A DNA stretch of 64,000 nucleotides from Poriferisodalis sp965208895. GTDB taxonomy: Bacteria > Actinomycetota > Acidimicrobiia > Acidimicrobiales > Poriferisodalaceae. The stretch covers positions 310,001-374,000 of the forward strand of contig NZ_OZ242363.1 of assembly GCF_965208895.1 (NCBI RefSeq), written 5' to 3'. The notes beneath the pieces were generated by a model that was not told where the DNA came from, ran no database searches, and was given only the letters and a program-made list of their open reading frames with translations. The translations under genes and the position numbers were made by a program. Numbering within the stretch: the stretch's first letter is position 1; each line of letters opens with the position of its first letter. Positions 8,080 to 16,869 of this stretch are shown one piece after another.

Positions 8080-9099
8080 TCATGGTGCGCCCGCCGCCGT
8101 GCGCTCGGCATCGGCGGAATTGCGCTGGTTGACAGCAACCGCCACGAGCATGGCCACGATGATCAGCACGCTCAGCGCGGCGCCCAGGGGCCAGTTTCGG
8201 GCTGCTTGGAACTGGCGTGCCACATAGGAGCCGATGAGCAGCGTCTTTGCGCCGCCCAGGATCTCGGGCACCACATAGGAGCCGAAGCTGGGCACGAACA
8301 CCAGCACACAGCCCGCCACGATGCCCGAGCGGGTGAGCGGCACCGTCACCCGCCAGAACGCCTTCGCGCCGCTCGCATAGAGGTCGCGGGCGGCCTCCAC
8401 CAGGCGCCAGTCCATGCGCTCGAGCGCCACGTACAGCGGCAGCACCATGAAGGTCAAGAATCCGTACACCATGCCCAGCACCACGGCGGTGGGCGTGAAC
8501 AGGATCCGGAAGGTGCCAAAGCCCATGGCTTCGCTGAGCGCGGAGGCGGGGCCGTTCGAGCCGAGCAAGAAGCGGATGGCGAAGATGCGCACCAGCCCGT
8601 TGGTCCAGAACGGGATCATCACCAGCACGAGCAGCCGTGCCCGCAGCCGGGGAGGGCGAGTGGCCAGGTAGTAGGCGAACGGGTAGGCAACTGCCAAGCA
8701 CAGCACCGTCGTGAGGAAGGCGAGCCACGCCGACCGGGCGATGATGCCCACGATGACGTCGTCGGCGATGCGCTCGTAGGAGTTGAGGTTCCAGCCGCTC
8801 AGCGACGTGCGGCCCGTGGAGGTGCGTGTGGCGAATGAGTACACCGTGATGAGGCCCAGCGGCGCCATGAAGAAGATCAGCAGGTACAGCGCCCCGGGCG
8901 CGGCGATAAGCGTGCCCGTGCGCCGCTTCCTGCGCTGCTCGGCGATCTCGGCCGGTGTCTTGGCCGCTGGCGCATTGGGCCCGGCCGGTGTCATGGACGC
9001 TGGCGTATTGGACCCGGCCGGCGTCTTGGACGCTGGCGCATTGGATTCAGCGGCCGTCGGCTGCGCCACTGCAGGCTTGGCACGGCGCACCGTGGGCAT
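8080..9099 (-). CDS. potB: Polyamine ABC transporter permease (PotB)
   Basis: The 339-residue permease is the second channel subunit. The membrane part starts at about residue 65 (GALYLLIFFMAPLGLITVYSF) and includes the ATPase-contacting EAA loop VEAARDLYASGAKAFWRVTVPLTRSGI. The cytoplasmic N-terminus is unusually long (about 60 residues) and contains three 11-residue repeats related to SNTPASMTPAG, encoded by a 33-bp tandem repeat. The potA stop and this start overlap as TGATG, so translation is probably coupled. Confidence 0.9.
   Translation of the reverse strand: MPTVRRAKPAVAQPTAAESNAPASKTPAGSNTPASMTPAGPNAPAAKTPAEIAEQRRKRRTGTLIAAPGALYLLIFFMAPLGLITVYSFATRTSTGRTSLSGWNLNSYERIADDVIVGIIARSAWLAFLTTVLCLAVAYPFAYYLATRPPRLRARLLVLVMIPFWTNGLVRIFAIRFLLGSNGPASALSEAMGFGTFRILFTPTAVVLGMVYGFLTFMVLPLYVALERMDWRLVEAARDLYASGAKAFWRVTVPLTRSGIVAGCVLVFVPSFGSYVVPEILGGAKTLLIGSYVARQFQAARNWPLGAALSVLIIVAMLVAVAVNQRNSADAERTAAGAP
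8951..9049. repeat. Three 33-bp in-frame tandem repeats in potB
   Basis: Units at 8951-8983, 8984-9016 and 9017-9049 are close copies. They encode 11-residue Ala/Pro/Thr repeats in the cytoplasmic N-terminus of PotB. Copy-number changes would keep the frame. Confidence 0.9.
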
Positions 9100-10229
9100 C
9101 AGTCGGCCACCACCGTCGTGGATGCAGGGGACCAGGTGACGGCGACCGGCTCGCCGGCAGCGAGTGCGGCTGAGCCGGTCTCAGTGCGGACAGTGATGGT
9201 GGTTCCGTGGCTGCCCGCATCTGATCCGTAGGCGCCTGGCGCGGAGTCGACCGCCACGGTGTACACGAAAGCGTGCCCGAGATAGGTGGCGTCGGTGATG
9301 ACGCCGCTGAGGCACGGGGCGCCCTCGGGCGCCTCGCCGGGAGAATGCAGCCGCACCTGCTCGGGTCGAACGCTCAAGGCGGCAGGGGAGCCTGGCGGCA
9401 GTTCGTTCGCGGCCGCCACCACCTCGCCGGCATTCAGGCGCACCGCTGTGGCATCCTCGGTGACGCCTTCGAGCAAGTTGGTCCGTCCGATGAAATCGGC
9501 CACGAAGCGGCTGGCGGGATGCTCGTACACGTCAGCGGGCGTGCCGACCTGCAGCAAGCGGCCTTCGGACATGACGCCCACCCGGTCGCTCATGGCCAAG
9601 GCTTCCTCCTGATCGTGGGTCACGAACACGAACGTGATGCCGACCTCGCGCTGGAGGGCCTTCAGCTCCACCTGCATCTCCTGGCGCAGCTTGAGGTCCA
9701 GAGCGCCCAAGGGCTCATCGAGCAGCAGCACTTTGGGGTGGTTCACGAGGGCCCGTGCGAGCGCTACGCGCTGTTGCTGCCCGCCCGAGAGCTGCGACGG
9801 CCGGCGGTGCTCCATGCCTTCGAGCTGCACGAGGGCAGTGGCTTCCGCGACCTGGCGGTCGGCCTCGGGACCGCGGATGCCGCGCATCGCCAGTCCGAAC
9901 GCGATGTTCTGCGCCACCGTCATATGCGGGAACAGGGCGTAGGCCTGGAATACGGTGTTGACCGGGCGGCGGTCTGGGGGCCACGAGGCGACTTCTTCGC
10001 CGAAGATGGCCAGGCGCCCTTCGCTGGGAATGTCGAGGCCGGCGATCATCCGCAGCGTGGTGGTCTTGCCGCATCCCGACGGGCCCAGCAGCGCGAAGAA
10101 CTCGCCGTCGCCGATCTGCAGGTCGACGCCGTCCACGGCAACCACATCACCGAATCGCTTGGAGATGCCGTGCATCTCCACGGCAGGGGTCCCTGGTGCG
10201 GGCTCGGGCCGGCCAGCAGGGCTGCTCAT
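9099..10229 (-). CDS. potA: Polyamine ABC transporter ATPase (PotA)
   Basis: The 376-residue cytoplasmic ATPase powers polyamine uptake. Walker A is GPSGCGKT (49-56). The LSGGQQQRVALARAL signature, the Walker B LLLDEPLGALD and the switch His in VTHDQEEAL follow. The C-terminal third (from about 240) fits the TOBE substrate/regulatory domain. ATG 10229 is chosen because GAGG lies 6 nt upstream; an in-frame GTG at 10286 would add 19 residues. The gene follows the ureohydrolase gene by 90 bp. Confidence 0.92.
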   Translation of the reverse strand: MSSPAGRPEPAPGTPAVEMHGISKRFGDVVAVDGVDLQIGDGEFFALLGPSGCGKTTTLRMIAGLDIPSEGRLAIFGEEVASWPPDRRPVNTVFQAYALFPHMTVAQNIAFGLAMRGIRGPEADRQVAEATALVQLEGMEHRRPSQLSGGQQQRVALARALVNHPKVLLLDEPLGALDLKLRQEMQVELKALQREVGITFVFVTHDQEEALAMSDRVGVMSEGRLLQVGTPADVYEHPASRFVADFIGRTNLLEGVTEDATAVRLNAGEVVAAANELPPGSPAALSVRPEQVRLHSPGEAPEGAPCLSGVITDATYLGHAFVYTVAVDSAPGAYGSDAGSHGTTITVRTETGSAALAAGEPVAVTWSPASTTVVAD

Positions 10230-10319
10230 CGGCGACCTCGTGGGCGGCGGTCGTCGTTCATGTCGGTGCCCGTCGGCCGAAATCACCGTCTTGGTGCGGC
10301 CCGCTGGGCCGATTGGCGC

Positions 10320-11354
10320 TCACGTGAGCCCCACCGGGTCGGGCGGCGCCCCGGCCCGCACGGCCTGGGTGCAGATGAAGTCGTGCGCGATGGTGGCCGC
10401 GGCGAGTGCTGTGATCTCAGACACGTCGTAGGCAGGCGCAACCTCGACTACGTCCATGCCGACGATGTCGAACGCAGCGAGACCGCGCACGATCTCGAGC
10501 GCCTGTGCCGTGGTCAGCCCGCCCGCCACGGGGGTGCCGGTGCCCGGTGCAAACGCAGGATCGAGGCAGTCGATGTCGAAGGTGAGGTAGGCGTGACGGT
10601 CGCCGACTCGCTCCCGCACTACCTCCAGCGCGGCTGACGGACCGTTGCGATGCACCCACGGGGCGCCCAGCACCGTGAAGCCGCAGTCGTCGTTGTGGGT
10701 GCGGATGCCGATCTGCACCGAGGCCTCAGGGTCGATGATGCCCTCGCGCAGCGCCCGCAGGAACATCGAGCCGTGATCGAGCCGCCCTTCGTCGTCGGGC
10801 CACGTGTCGGGATGCGCGTCGAAGTGGATGAGCGCGAGCGGGCCGTGCTTGGCGGCATGGGCTCGCAGGAGCGGGTAGGTGACGAAGTGGTCGCCGCCGA
10901 AGGTCACCATCTGCGCGTCATGGGCGAGGATCTGTGCTGCGTGGCTCTCGATGCGCTCGACTGCCTCGGCGGGATGGCCGTAGTCGATGAAGCAGTCGCC
11001 GTAGTCGACGACGGCGAGATGGTCGAAGGGGTCGAAACCGAAGGGGTAGGCGTCGAGTTCGGCGAGCCCCGTCGACGCCGCCCGGATGGCACGCGGCCCG
11101 AGCCGGGCGCCGGGCCGGTTGGAAGTGGCCATGTCGAAGGGGATGCCGGACACGACGATGTCGGCATCGGCGATGTCGCGGGTGTAGCGGCGCCGCAGGA
11201 ACGACAGCGCACCGCCGTAGGTCATCTCCGGCTTGCGGCCGTGCAGGTCGCCCGAGCGGAATGCCTGGTCGCCTAGCGATTCTGCGTCGGCGTTGGCGTC
11301 GGCGCCGGAGATCAGGCCCCCTCCGCCCGCCGCGGGCTCGACGCTGTCGCTCAT
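10320..11354 (-). CDS. speB: Agmatinase-family ureohydrolase
   Basis: The 344-residue binuclear manganese hydrolase most likely splits agmatine to putrescine and urea. The metal motifs are complete: GGDH (153-156), FDAHPD (178-183) and FDIDCLDP (259-266), with GTGTPVAGGL after them. The N-terminal 40 residues are extra compared with many agmatinases. The start overlaps the acetyltransferase stop in an ATGA arrangement, indicating coupling. Guanidinobutyrase or another guanidino substrate cannot be excluded, but the adjacent polyamine transporter favours agmatine. Confidence 0.85.
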   Translation of the reverse strand: MSDSVEPAAGGGGLISGADANADAESLGDQAFRSGDLHGRKPEMTYGGALSFLRRRYTRDIADADIVVSGIPFDMATSNRPGARLGPRAIRAASTGLAELDAYPFGFDPFDHLAVVDYGDCFIDYGHPAEAVERIESHAAQILAHDAQMVTFGGDHFVTYPLLRAHAAKHGPLALIHFDAHPDTWPDDEGRLDHGSMFLRALREGIIDPEASVQIGIRTHNDDCGFTVLGAPWVHRNGPSAALEVVRERVGDRHAYLTFDIDCLDPAFAPGTGTPVAGGLTTAQALEIVRGLAAFDIVGMDVVEVAPAYDVSEITALAAATIAHDFICTQAVRAGAPPDPVGLT

Positions 11355-12049
11355 GCGTCGCTCGCGGCCACGGCTTCGCCTTGCGGTGCAGCCTCCAGAT
11401 CAGGGTTGCGCCACACGATCAGTGCCGCCCAGCTGTCAGTCGCAGGGTCGGTGATGTAGTTCGGCAGGCCGCACACGGCCTCGAACCCGTTCTCGATCTG
11501 GAAGCTGAGCGTCCGGTCGTACAGCCGGCCTTCCCGTACCTGCGCGATGTACTCATCGGCTGTCATGTCGGCCTTGTGGTCGGCATAGCCGGGAATGACG
11601 CCGCCCGCCACGATGCCGACGAGCCCGAGATCGACGCAGACCTGCTTGCGCAGCTCGTACAGCTCGGCGCCGATGCCGCGGCGGCGGTGGGAGAGCCGGG
11701 TGGCGATGCTGGTGCCGTAGTACCAGCGGCCGTCGGGGACATGACCGCTGCCGCTGTGATCTTCAGGGACGTAGTCGGCGATGGTGTGAATCGGGTTGGC
11801 CATGTCGAAGTCGCAGCGGATGCCCACCCCCATCGCCACCAGCTCGTCGCCGTCGAATCCGGCGAAGCAGCCCTCCGGGAAATCGTGCGCAAGCTGCTCG
11901 AACTCCGTGGCGTCGTACAGGTCGTCCGGGTCGGCCGTCGGGTGGGAGGCGAGCTCCAGCGACTCGAGTTCGCCGGCCCACTCCGGCACGATCACGGCGT
12001 AGCGCAGGCCCGAGCGTCCGCCGACCATCATGGTTTCGATCTCACGCAT
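11351..12049 (-). CDS. GNAT-family N-acetyltransferase
   Basis: The 232-residue protein shows the acetyl-CoA pyrophosphate loop RRRGIGAELYELRKQ (about 130-144), preceded by the beta-strand WYYGTSIATRLSH. The flanking residues do not identify a substrate. As first gene of the polyamine operon it may acetylate a polyamine or related amine, which is an inference from context. A possible -10 (TAATGT on the minus strand, near 12095-12100) would give a leader that contains a strong GC hairpin. Confidence 0.75.
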   Translation of the reverse strand: MREIETMMVGGRSGLRYAVIVPEWAGELESLELASHPTADPDDLYDATEFEQLAHDFPEGCFAGFDGDELVAMGVGIRCDFDMANPIHTIADYVPEDHSGSGHVPDGRWYYGTSIATRLSHRRRGIGAELYELRKQVCVDLGLVGIVAGGVIPGYADHKADMTADEYIAQVREGRLYDRTLSFQIENGFEAVCGLPNYITDPATDSWAALIVWRNPDLEAAPQGEAVAASDA

Positions 12050-12063
12050 CGCAGACCCCCCAA

Positions 12064-12079
12064 GGCGCCCTCGGGCGCC
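12064..12079. promoter_or_regulatory. GC hairpin in the leader of the polyamine operon
   Basis: GGCGCCCTCGGGCGCC can fold into a 6-7 bp stem, 15 nt before the acetyltransferase start and downstream of its likely promoter. Attenuation or control of ribosome access is possible but not shown. Confidence 0.4.
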
Positions 12080-12215
12080 TCGCTGCCGCGCGTGACATTA
12101 CTGCGGGGACCGTGCCCCAGCGGTCTGCGGACACGGTGAGCCTGAGCGGCGATGACCGAACTCGGAGGACGGCTCGGCTCTGTGCGATGCGTCACGGTGC
12201 GCCGGATCGCCGGGC

Positions 12216-12228
12216 TAGGTTCCGCGTC
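12216..12228 (+). promoter_or_regulatory. Leaderless -10 element (TAGGTT)
   Basis: TAGGTT at 12216-12221 is followed by 7 nt and GTG 12229. This selects GTG 12229 over in-frame ATG and GTG codons further upstream. Confidence 0.55.
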
Positions 12229-13680
12229 GTGGCGGCGAGCGCAGATTCTGACCCGTGGTCGCTCGAGACGGCGTCGACGACGCCGCTGTGGATCGATCGG
12301 CTGGATCCGCCGGTCGCGCGCAGGCCCGGCCTCGACGGCGATCTGGACGTCGATGTTGCGATTGTGGGCGGCGGCTTCAGCGGACTGTGGACTGCGTACT
12401 ACCTGCAGCGCCTCGAGCCTGCGTTGCGTGTGGCAGTGCTGGAACGGCACCACTGCGGATTCGGGGCCTCGGGGCGCAACGGCGGCTGGGCGGTGGGCGA
12501 ACTGGCGGGTTCGGTTGCCGATTACGCCCGGCGTTCGAGCCCGAGTGAGTCGCTGCATCTGCTGCGGGCGGTGTTCGACGCTGTCGACGAGATCGACCGG
12601 GTGGCCGCAGCGGAGCAGATCGACTGCGATTACGCCAAAGGCGGCACCATCAGGGTCGCCCGCACTGCTCCCCAAGCCGAGCGCCAGGCGGCCGAGATTG
12701 CCGAGGCCCGCAGCTTTGGGCTCACCGAATGCGAGATCCGCCTGCTCGGCCCCGACGAGGCACGTGAGCAGCTCAACGCCACCGATGTCCGCAGCGGCAT
12801 TCTGTTCGGCCCCTCCGCCGTCGTGGATCCCGCCAAGCTGGCCCTCGGGCTGGCCTGTGCCGCCGAGGCGTCGGGGGTGGAGATCTACGAGCAGACCCGA
12901 GCGATCGGCATCGGCGACGGCGCGGTGCAGGTTGCTGCTGAGGGGGCTCGCGGTTCGCCGGCGGGCTGGGGCCGCTGCGAGGTGCGGGCACCGGTGATCG
13001 TCCGCGCCACTGAGGCCTACACCCGCGATCTCCGTGGGCAGCGGCGTGACATCCTGCCGGTGTACTCGCGGATGATCGCCACCGAGCCGCTGCCAGACGA
13101 GATCTTCGATGACATCGGCCTCGCAAACCGCCCCAGCTTCGCCGACGACCGCCGCATGGTCACCTACGGCCAGCGCACCGCCGACAACCGGATCGCGTTC
13201 GGCGCAACAGGCGTGCCGTACAGCTTCGGTTCGCGGATCGTCCCCAACGCGGAGACCCACTCGGGCATGCATCATCGAATCTGGCGGGTGCTCGCCGAGA
13301 TGCTGCCGCAGGTGGACGACGCACGCATCACCCACCGCTGGGGCGGCGTACTGGGCATTCCCCGCAACTGGCTGCCCGGCGTCCGCTTCGACCCTCGCAC
13401 CGGTGAAGGCGTGCTGGGCGGCTACGTGGGCGAGGGCGTCGCAGCGTCCAACCTCGCCGGTCGCACGATGGCCGAGCTGATTGCCGAGCGCGACACCGAG
13501 CGCACCAGCCTGCCCTGGGTGGGGGTGAGTTCCCGTCGCTGGGAGCCCGAACCGCTGCGCTGGCTGGGTGTTCGTGCCAGCCGGGCGCTGCTCGATATGG
13601 CCGACCACCGGGAGCTGCGGTCGGACCGCCCCGACCGCCTGCTGTCAGGAATCGCCAAGCTGCTGCGCGGCGGCCACTGA
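12229..13680 (+). CDS. FAD-dependent amine/amino-acid oxidoreductase (DadA/PuuB type)
   Basis: The 483-residue flavoprotein has the N-terminal dinucleotide fold VAIVGGGFSGLWTAYYL (43-59) and GFGASGRNGGW (about 77-87), typical of the D-amino-acid/glycine oxidase group that includes gamma-glutamylputrescine oxidase. The C-terminal FAD-binding segment is GVLGGYVGEGVAASNLAGRT. It is divergent from the polyamine operon, so oxidation of a polyamine or its derivative is a reasonable inference. No glutamylpolyamine synthetase is in the window, so a PuuB role is unproven. The GTG start rests on the leaderless promoter spacing. Confidence 0.8.
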   Translation: MAASADSDPWSLETASTTPLWIDRLDPPVARRPGLDGDLDVDVAIVGGGFSGLWTAYYLQRLEPALRVAVLERHHCGFGASGRNGGWAVGELAGSVADYARRSSPSESLHLLRAVFDAVDEIDRVAAAEQIDCDYAKGGTIRVARTAPQAERQAAEIAEARSFGLTECEIRLLGPDEAREQLNATDVRSGILFGPSAVVDPAKLALGLACAAEASGVEIYEQTRAIGIGDGAVQVAAEGARGSPAGWGRCEVRAPVIVRATEAYTRDLRGQRRDILPVYSRMIATEPLPDEIFDDIGLANRPSFADDRRMVTYGQRTADNRIAFGATGVPYSFGSRIVPNAETHSGMHHRIWRVLAEMLPQVDDARITHRWGGVLGIPRNWLPGVRFDPRTGEGVLGGYVGEGVAASNLAGRTMAELIAERDTERTSLPWVGVSSRRWEPEPLRWLGVRASRALLDMADHRELRSDRPDRLLSGIAKLLRGGH

Positions 13681-13747
13681 TGTCGACTTGAGCATCAGGC
13701 CGCACAGCCCAGTTCTCTGAACAGGATCGTGCTGCAGCGTCGCCGAA

Positions 13748-13764
13748 CGAATCCCCGAGATTCG
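13748..13764. terminator. Hairpin between convergent genes
   Basis: CGAATC-CCCGA-GATTCG is a perfect 6-bp stem between the convergent ends of the FAD oxidoreductase and AAA ATPase genes. There is no T-tract, so it is a tentative bidirectional terminator. Confidence 0.35.
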
Positions 13765-13801
13765 CCCAGCAGTCGTACTCGGGCGCATGTGCGCCAGCGC
13801 A

Positions 13802-15091
13802 TCAGCCCGCTCTGTGACGGGACCGATGGCCGCCGGAGTGCCCTTGGTTGAGGATGCAGTAGGCGTTCGACTGCGGCATCCACTGCCGGCACAGCGGCGC
13901 AGCGCCGGAGTCTGTCTCATCGAGAATCGCTCCCTCATCCAGCACGGTTGCGAGCGGCACGAGATCGGTGAGCCGGTAGGTGCCGGCGCGCGGCCTGTCG
14001 AGGTAACCAGTCTTGCGAAGCCTGCTGAGGGATTCCTGGGCGTGATCGCCGCTCAAGCCGGCCCGCTGCGCGACGACCTGCGGCGAAGCCCCGCCATCGA
14101 TCGACGCCACTGCCACAAGCACCCGTTGATCGGTTCTCGACAGGTCATGCCATGCAGGCAGCGCGACTTTCTTCCTCACGTCTTTATCGGCTGCCTGCAC
14201 GGCGGTGCGTGCAGCCACGGCGTCGATGGACTTCTCGGGAGCTCCGGCGATCCTCCACGCGAAATCGCCGATGACTTGCAGCTTGTACGGAGACGCCCCG
14301 ACAGCCTTGGCGGCCAACTCCAATGCCTCGTCGGTGATCGTGCCTCCCGCGTCTCTGATCGGGCTCGCAAGGCCGATCATGGCGTCGGATGCATCGAGCG
14401 GCGGCATCTCATAATGCTCGCACCTGTGGAAGAACGTCATCTTGCGGTCCTGCAACAAGGTGGTCTTCATCTCCAGCAGTCCTGCCCCCACGAACGCCAG
14501 CGGCATGTTCCCGCGCTTGGTGATGTGCTGGATGTCGTTGGACAGCCTTCGGCCTTCGGTCCTGTCGATGCCGTGCATCTCGTCGACCGTCAGCAGTACT
14601 GACGTGTCGCTACGCCGCGCTGCCTGGGCGAGGAATGTGAGGTATTCCCGCAGGCCCATGTGAGTCAGTCGGTCATCGTGCTCTGTGACGGAGATCTGCC
14701 CCGCCAGCGGGCCGAGCCTGATGCCGACGCTCCTTTCCGCCGAACGAGTTCTGGCGGGATTCGCCATCCCGAGGGCTTCATAGGTGCGGTCTGCGTTGCG
14801 AACTGTCTGCACGATGCGATCGAGCAAGCCGGGAGTTCCTGCGTCGAGGGAGAGCACCACCCATCCGTCAGCGGCGGCTCTGTCCTCGATCTCGCTCAAC
14901 AGCACCGTCTTGCCCGATCCGCGCACACCCATGAGGACACTGGTGTAACGGGCGTCGTGCGGCCCAGTTGCGAGACCGCCGCCGAGGTCGGCGAGCAGGT
15001 CGTCTCGTCCCACCAGCGACTGTGGCGCCCGCCCGAAGTTGGGCGAGAATGGGCTAGTGCTCGGAAGTCCCAGTGCGGATCGCCCCGTCAT
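13802..15091 (-). CDS. AAA ATPase with winged-helix-like region and C-terminal Cys/His motif
   Basis: The 429-residue protein has Walker A GVRGSGKT (55-62) and Walker B SVLLTVDEMHGID. The arrangement resembles ORC/Cdc6-like or STAND-type AAA_16 ATPases. After the ATPase domain, RTDQRVLVAVASIDGGASPQVVAQRAGLSGDHAQESLSRLRKTGYL-like residues read as a winged helix, suggesting DNA or protein binding. The extreme C-terminus has Cx10Cx5Hx3H, probably a small zinc-binding motif. ATG 15091 is supported by TACTGT 6 nt upstream. Short tandem repeats lie just upstream of this promoter. No partner gene is coupled, and the function is unknown. Confidence 0.75.
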   Translation of the reverse strand: MTGRSALGLPSTSPFSPNFGRAPQSLVGRDDLLADLGGGLATGPHDARYTSVLMGVRGSGKTVLLSEIEDRAAADGWVVLSLDAGTPGLLDRIVQTVRNADRTYEALGMANPARTRSAERSVGIRLGPLAGQISVTEHDDRLTHMGLREYLTFLAQAARRSDTSVLLTVDEMHGIDRTEGRRLSNDIQHITKRGNMPLAFVGAGLLEMKTTLLQDRKMTFFHRCEHYEMPPLDASDAMIGLASPIRDAGGTITDEALELAAKAVGASPYKLQVIGDFAWRIAGAPEKSIDAVAARTAVQAADKDVRKKVALPAWHDLSRTDQRVLVAVASIDGGASPQVVAQRAGLSGDHAQESLSRLRKTGYLDRPRAGTYRLTDLVPLATVLDEGAILDETDSGAAPLCRQWMPQSNAYCILNQGHSGGHRSRHRAG

Positions 15092-15103
15092 GTCGCAACA
15101 GTA
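15092..15103 (-). promoter_or_regulatory. Leaderless -10 element (TACTGT) of the AAA ATPase gene
   Basis: On the minus strand TACTGT (15103-15098) is followed by 6 nt and ATG 15091. No Shine-Dalgarno sequence is visible. Confidence 0.55.
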
Positions 15104-15112
15104 TCTGCATGA

Positions 15113-15173
15113 TCTCTCGGAGTCGCGCAGAAGTTCTCGGAATTGCACACAGATTCTCGGATCTGCACACAAG
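15113..15173. repeat. About 20-bp tandem repeats upstream of the AAA ATPase gene
   Basis: Two adjacent 20-bp units (15134-15153 and 15154-15173) share TTCTCGGA and TGCACACA. A more diverged unit lies at 15113-15133 and a half unit after 15173. They cover the -35 region and upstream DNA of the leaderless promoter at 15098-15103, so they may be an operator, possibly for autoregulation. Confidence 0.7.
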
Positions 15174-15290
15174 GCCTCGGTCGGGCAGGCCTACGGCGAC
15201 GCTGGAGCAGTCGTGGCGATTCCGACGTCGCCCAGCAGTCTCGGTGCCGTGCGCGCCGTGCTGCGGCGCTGACAGCGAACGGGCGGTGCC

Positions 15291-16229
15291 TCAGTCGCAG
15301 TCGAGGCGGTAGGCGCCTTGGTGGGGCACCATGATGCCTGCGGTGGGCCCGCCGAAGTGGGTGCCGATCACGAGCGTCTCGCCGTCAGCCCAGTCGCCGA
15401 ATGCCTCGTGACGTGTTCGTCGAGCTTCGTCTGGGTCGGTGTCGAACATCGAGCTGAGATCGGGGTCTGCGAGCTGCATCGGGACGTGCGCCATGTCGCC
15501 GGTGATGATCCCCCGCTTGCCGCCGCTGGAGATCACGACTGACAGATGTCCCGGCGTATGGCCGGGCGTCGACTGGAACGACACCTCTGAGCAGATGCTG
15601 TCGGTGGCTTCCACCATGTTGGCCCGGTCGGCTGCGGCGATCGGCGCGACCGAATCGTCGAACACGGCGTCGTTGAACAGGTCGTCGTGACTGGCCCAAT
15701 AGTCGTACTCGGGGGCGCAGAACAGGTACTGCGCGTTGGGGAACGTCGGCACCCAGTCGCCGTCGGGACCCAGACAGGTGTTCCAGCCGACATGATCCAC
15801 ATGGAGGTGCGTGCACACGACGTGGGTGATGCTCTCGGGCGGGAAGCCCGCAGCGGTCATGTCATCGAGGAACGGGCCTTGCTGTTCATGCCACAGCGGG
15901 TTGGAGCGCTGCTTGTCGTTGCCGACGCAAGTATCGACGGCGATGCGGTGCTCGCCTGCGGAGATCACGCAGGTGTGGATGCGCTGGAGCAGGTAGCCGT
16001 CATCGCTGACGAAATGCGGGCGAAGCCACGGCGCCGCTTCGGCCCGGGCCAGCACGCCGCCCTTGGTGACCCCGTCGAAGAGGAACCGTGGAGACGTGGG
16101 CGTGGCCGACTCCGAGATCGACGTGATGTTGACGTCGCCGATCTGCCAGCGCTGCGGCTCGGGGCGTTCGGCGTCGCCGGCGTTCTGCTCGGTGCCCGCG
16201 TCAGCGTTTGATGCGCCGGCGCCGCTCAC
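15291..16229 (-). CDS. MBL-fold metallo-hydrolase
   Basis: The 312-residue protein belongs to the metallo-beta-lactamase fold hydrolases. The first metal motif is THLHVDHVGW; later metal ligands are visible in TPGHTPGHLSVV, ITGDMAHVP and IGTHFGGPTAG. This order resembles lactonase-like hydrolases, but the substrate is unknown. GTG 16229 is chosen because it overlaps the stop of the upstream gene as GTGA, implying coupled translation. An N-terminal stretch of about 25 residues is low in complexity. Confidence 0.85.
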   Translation of the reverse strand: MSGAGASNADAGTEQNAGDAERPEPQRWQIGDVNITSISESATPTSPRFLFDGVTKGGVLARAEAAPWLRPHFVSDDGYLLQRIHTCVISAGEHRIAVDTCVGNDKQRSNPLWHEQQGPFLDDMTAAGFPPESITHVVCTHLHVDHVGWNTCLGPDGDWVPTFPNAQYLFCAPEYDYWASHDDLFNDAVFDDSVAPIAAADRANMVEATDSICSEVSFQSTPGHTPGHLSVVISSGGKRGIITGDMAHVPMQLADPDLSSMFDTDPDEARRTRHEAFGDWADGETLVIGTHFGGPTAGIMVPHQGAYRLDCD

Positions 16230-16776
16230 GGCTGGCGTCCGACGTAGCCCAAGTAGCGCTGTGCCGCAGTTGCGCCCTCGGGCACCGGCACCTCGTCGGA
16301 GATGAGCTTCCACTTGCGAGGTATGTCGCCGAGCGACTTGACCCGGGCGAGGCTGCTCTCGCACAAGTCCTCCGGCAGCTCAACTGCAATGCCCGCAGAC
16401 TGGCTGAGATCCCACGAGTGGGTGAGCGGGTCCCACTGCACCATGCCCACGAAGTCCTCAAAGCTCATGGGGCCGAACCAGTACTGGCCTTCGGCGGCCA
16501 AGTCGGCGCCGTCGAGCGCTTCGGCGATCCCGTCCCGGGTCTCAATCCACCGGGCGGCGGGATCATCAGTCTCGCCGGCCATCTGGGCATGTTGATCTCG
16601 CCGGTGCGGGCGATGTCAGCAAGGGCGTCGAGCACGCCGCACTGGTGGCGCACCAGCTCCGTCGCATCCCACGCCTCGCACGGTGTCGTATTGCCCCAGG
16701 CATCGGCGGGCACGTCGGCCACGACCGAGTCGAACAAGGCGACTGCTCGCTTGAAGTCTTCGATGGTGTTGCTCAT
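16226..16776 (-). pseudogene. DinB-like TIGR03086-type protein gene with a frameshift
   Basis: Two frames together encode one protein of about 183 residues. The N-terminal part (MSNTIEDFKRAVALFDSVV, then WGNTTPCEAWDATELVRHQ) resembles the mycothiol-dependent maleylpyruvate isomerase/DinB-like N-terminal domain. The second frame continues at MAGETDDPAARW and ends at 16226. The frames join near 16583-16587; one extra C in the CCC run on the minus strand would restore a single frame. ATG 16776 has an AGAGAGGA ribosome-binding site. The gene is coupled to the metallo-hydrolase gene. It may be a real pseudogene or an assembly error. Confidence 0.75.
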
Positions 16777-16869
16777 GGTGAATGGGTCCTCTCTGGTTCG
16801 ACCGCGTGTTGCACAGGTAGTGCAGCCGGCTGTTGAACGGCTCTGCGGCACGGCATCGCCGCAGATCAC

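Noticed and set aside
9318..9337. 20-bp identity between potA coding DNA and the leader hairpin at 12064-12083
   Set aside because: Both are the simple palindrome GGCGCC around CCTCGGG, and in potA it encodes ordinary residues (GAPEGEAP). Chance similarity in GC-rich DNA is the simpler reading.
9273..10637. 454-codon plus-strand frame across potA
   Set aside because: It is the mirror of potA and part of the ureohydrolase gene. No start signal or recognisable domain is present.
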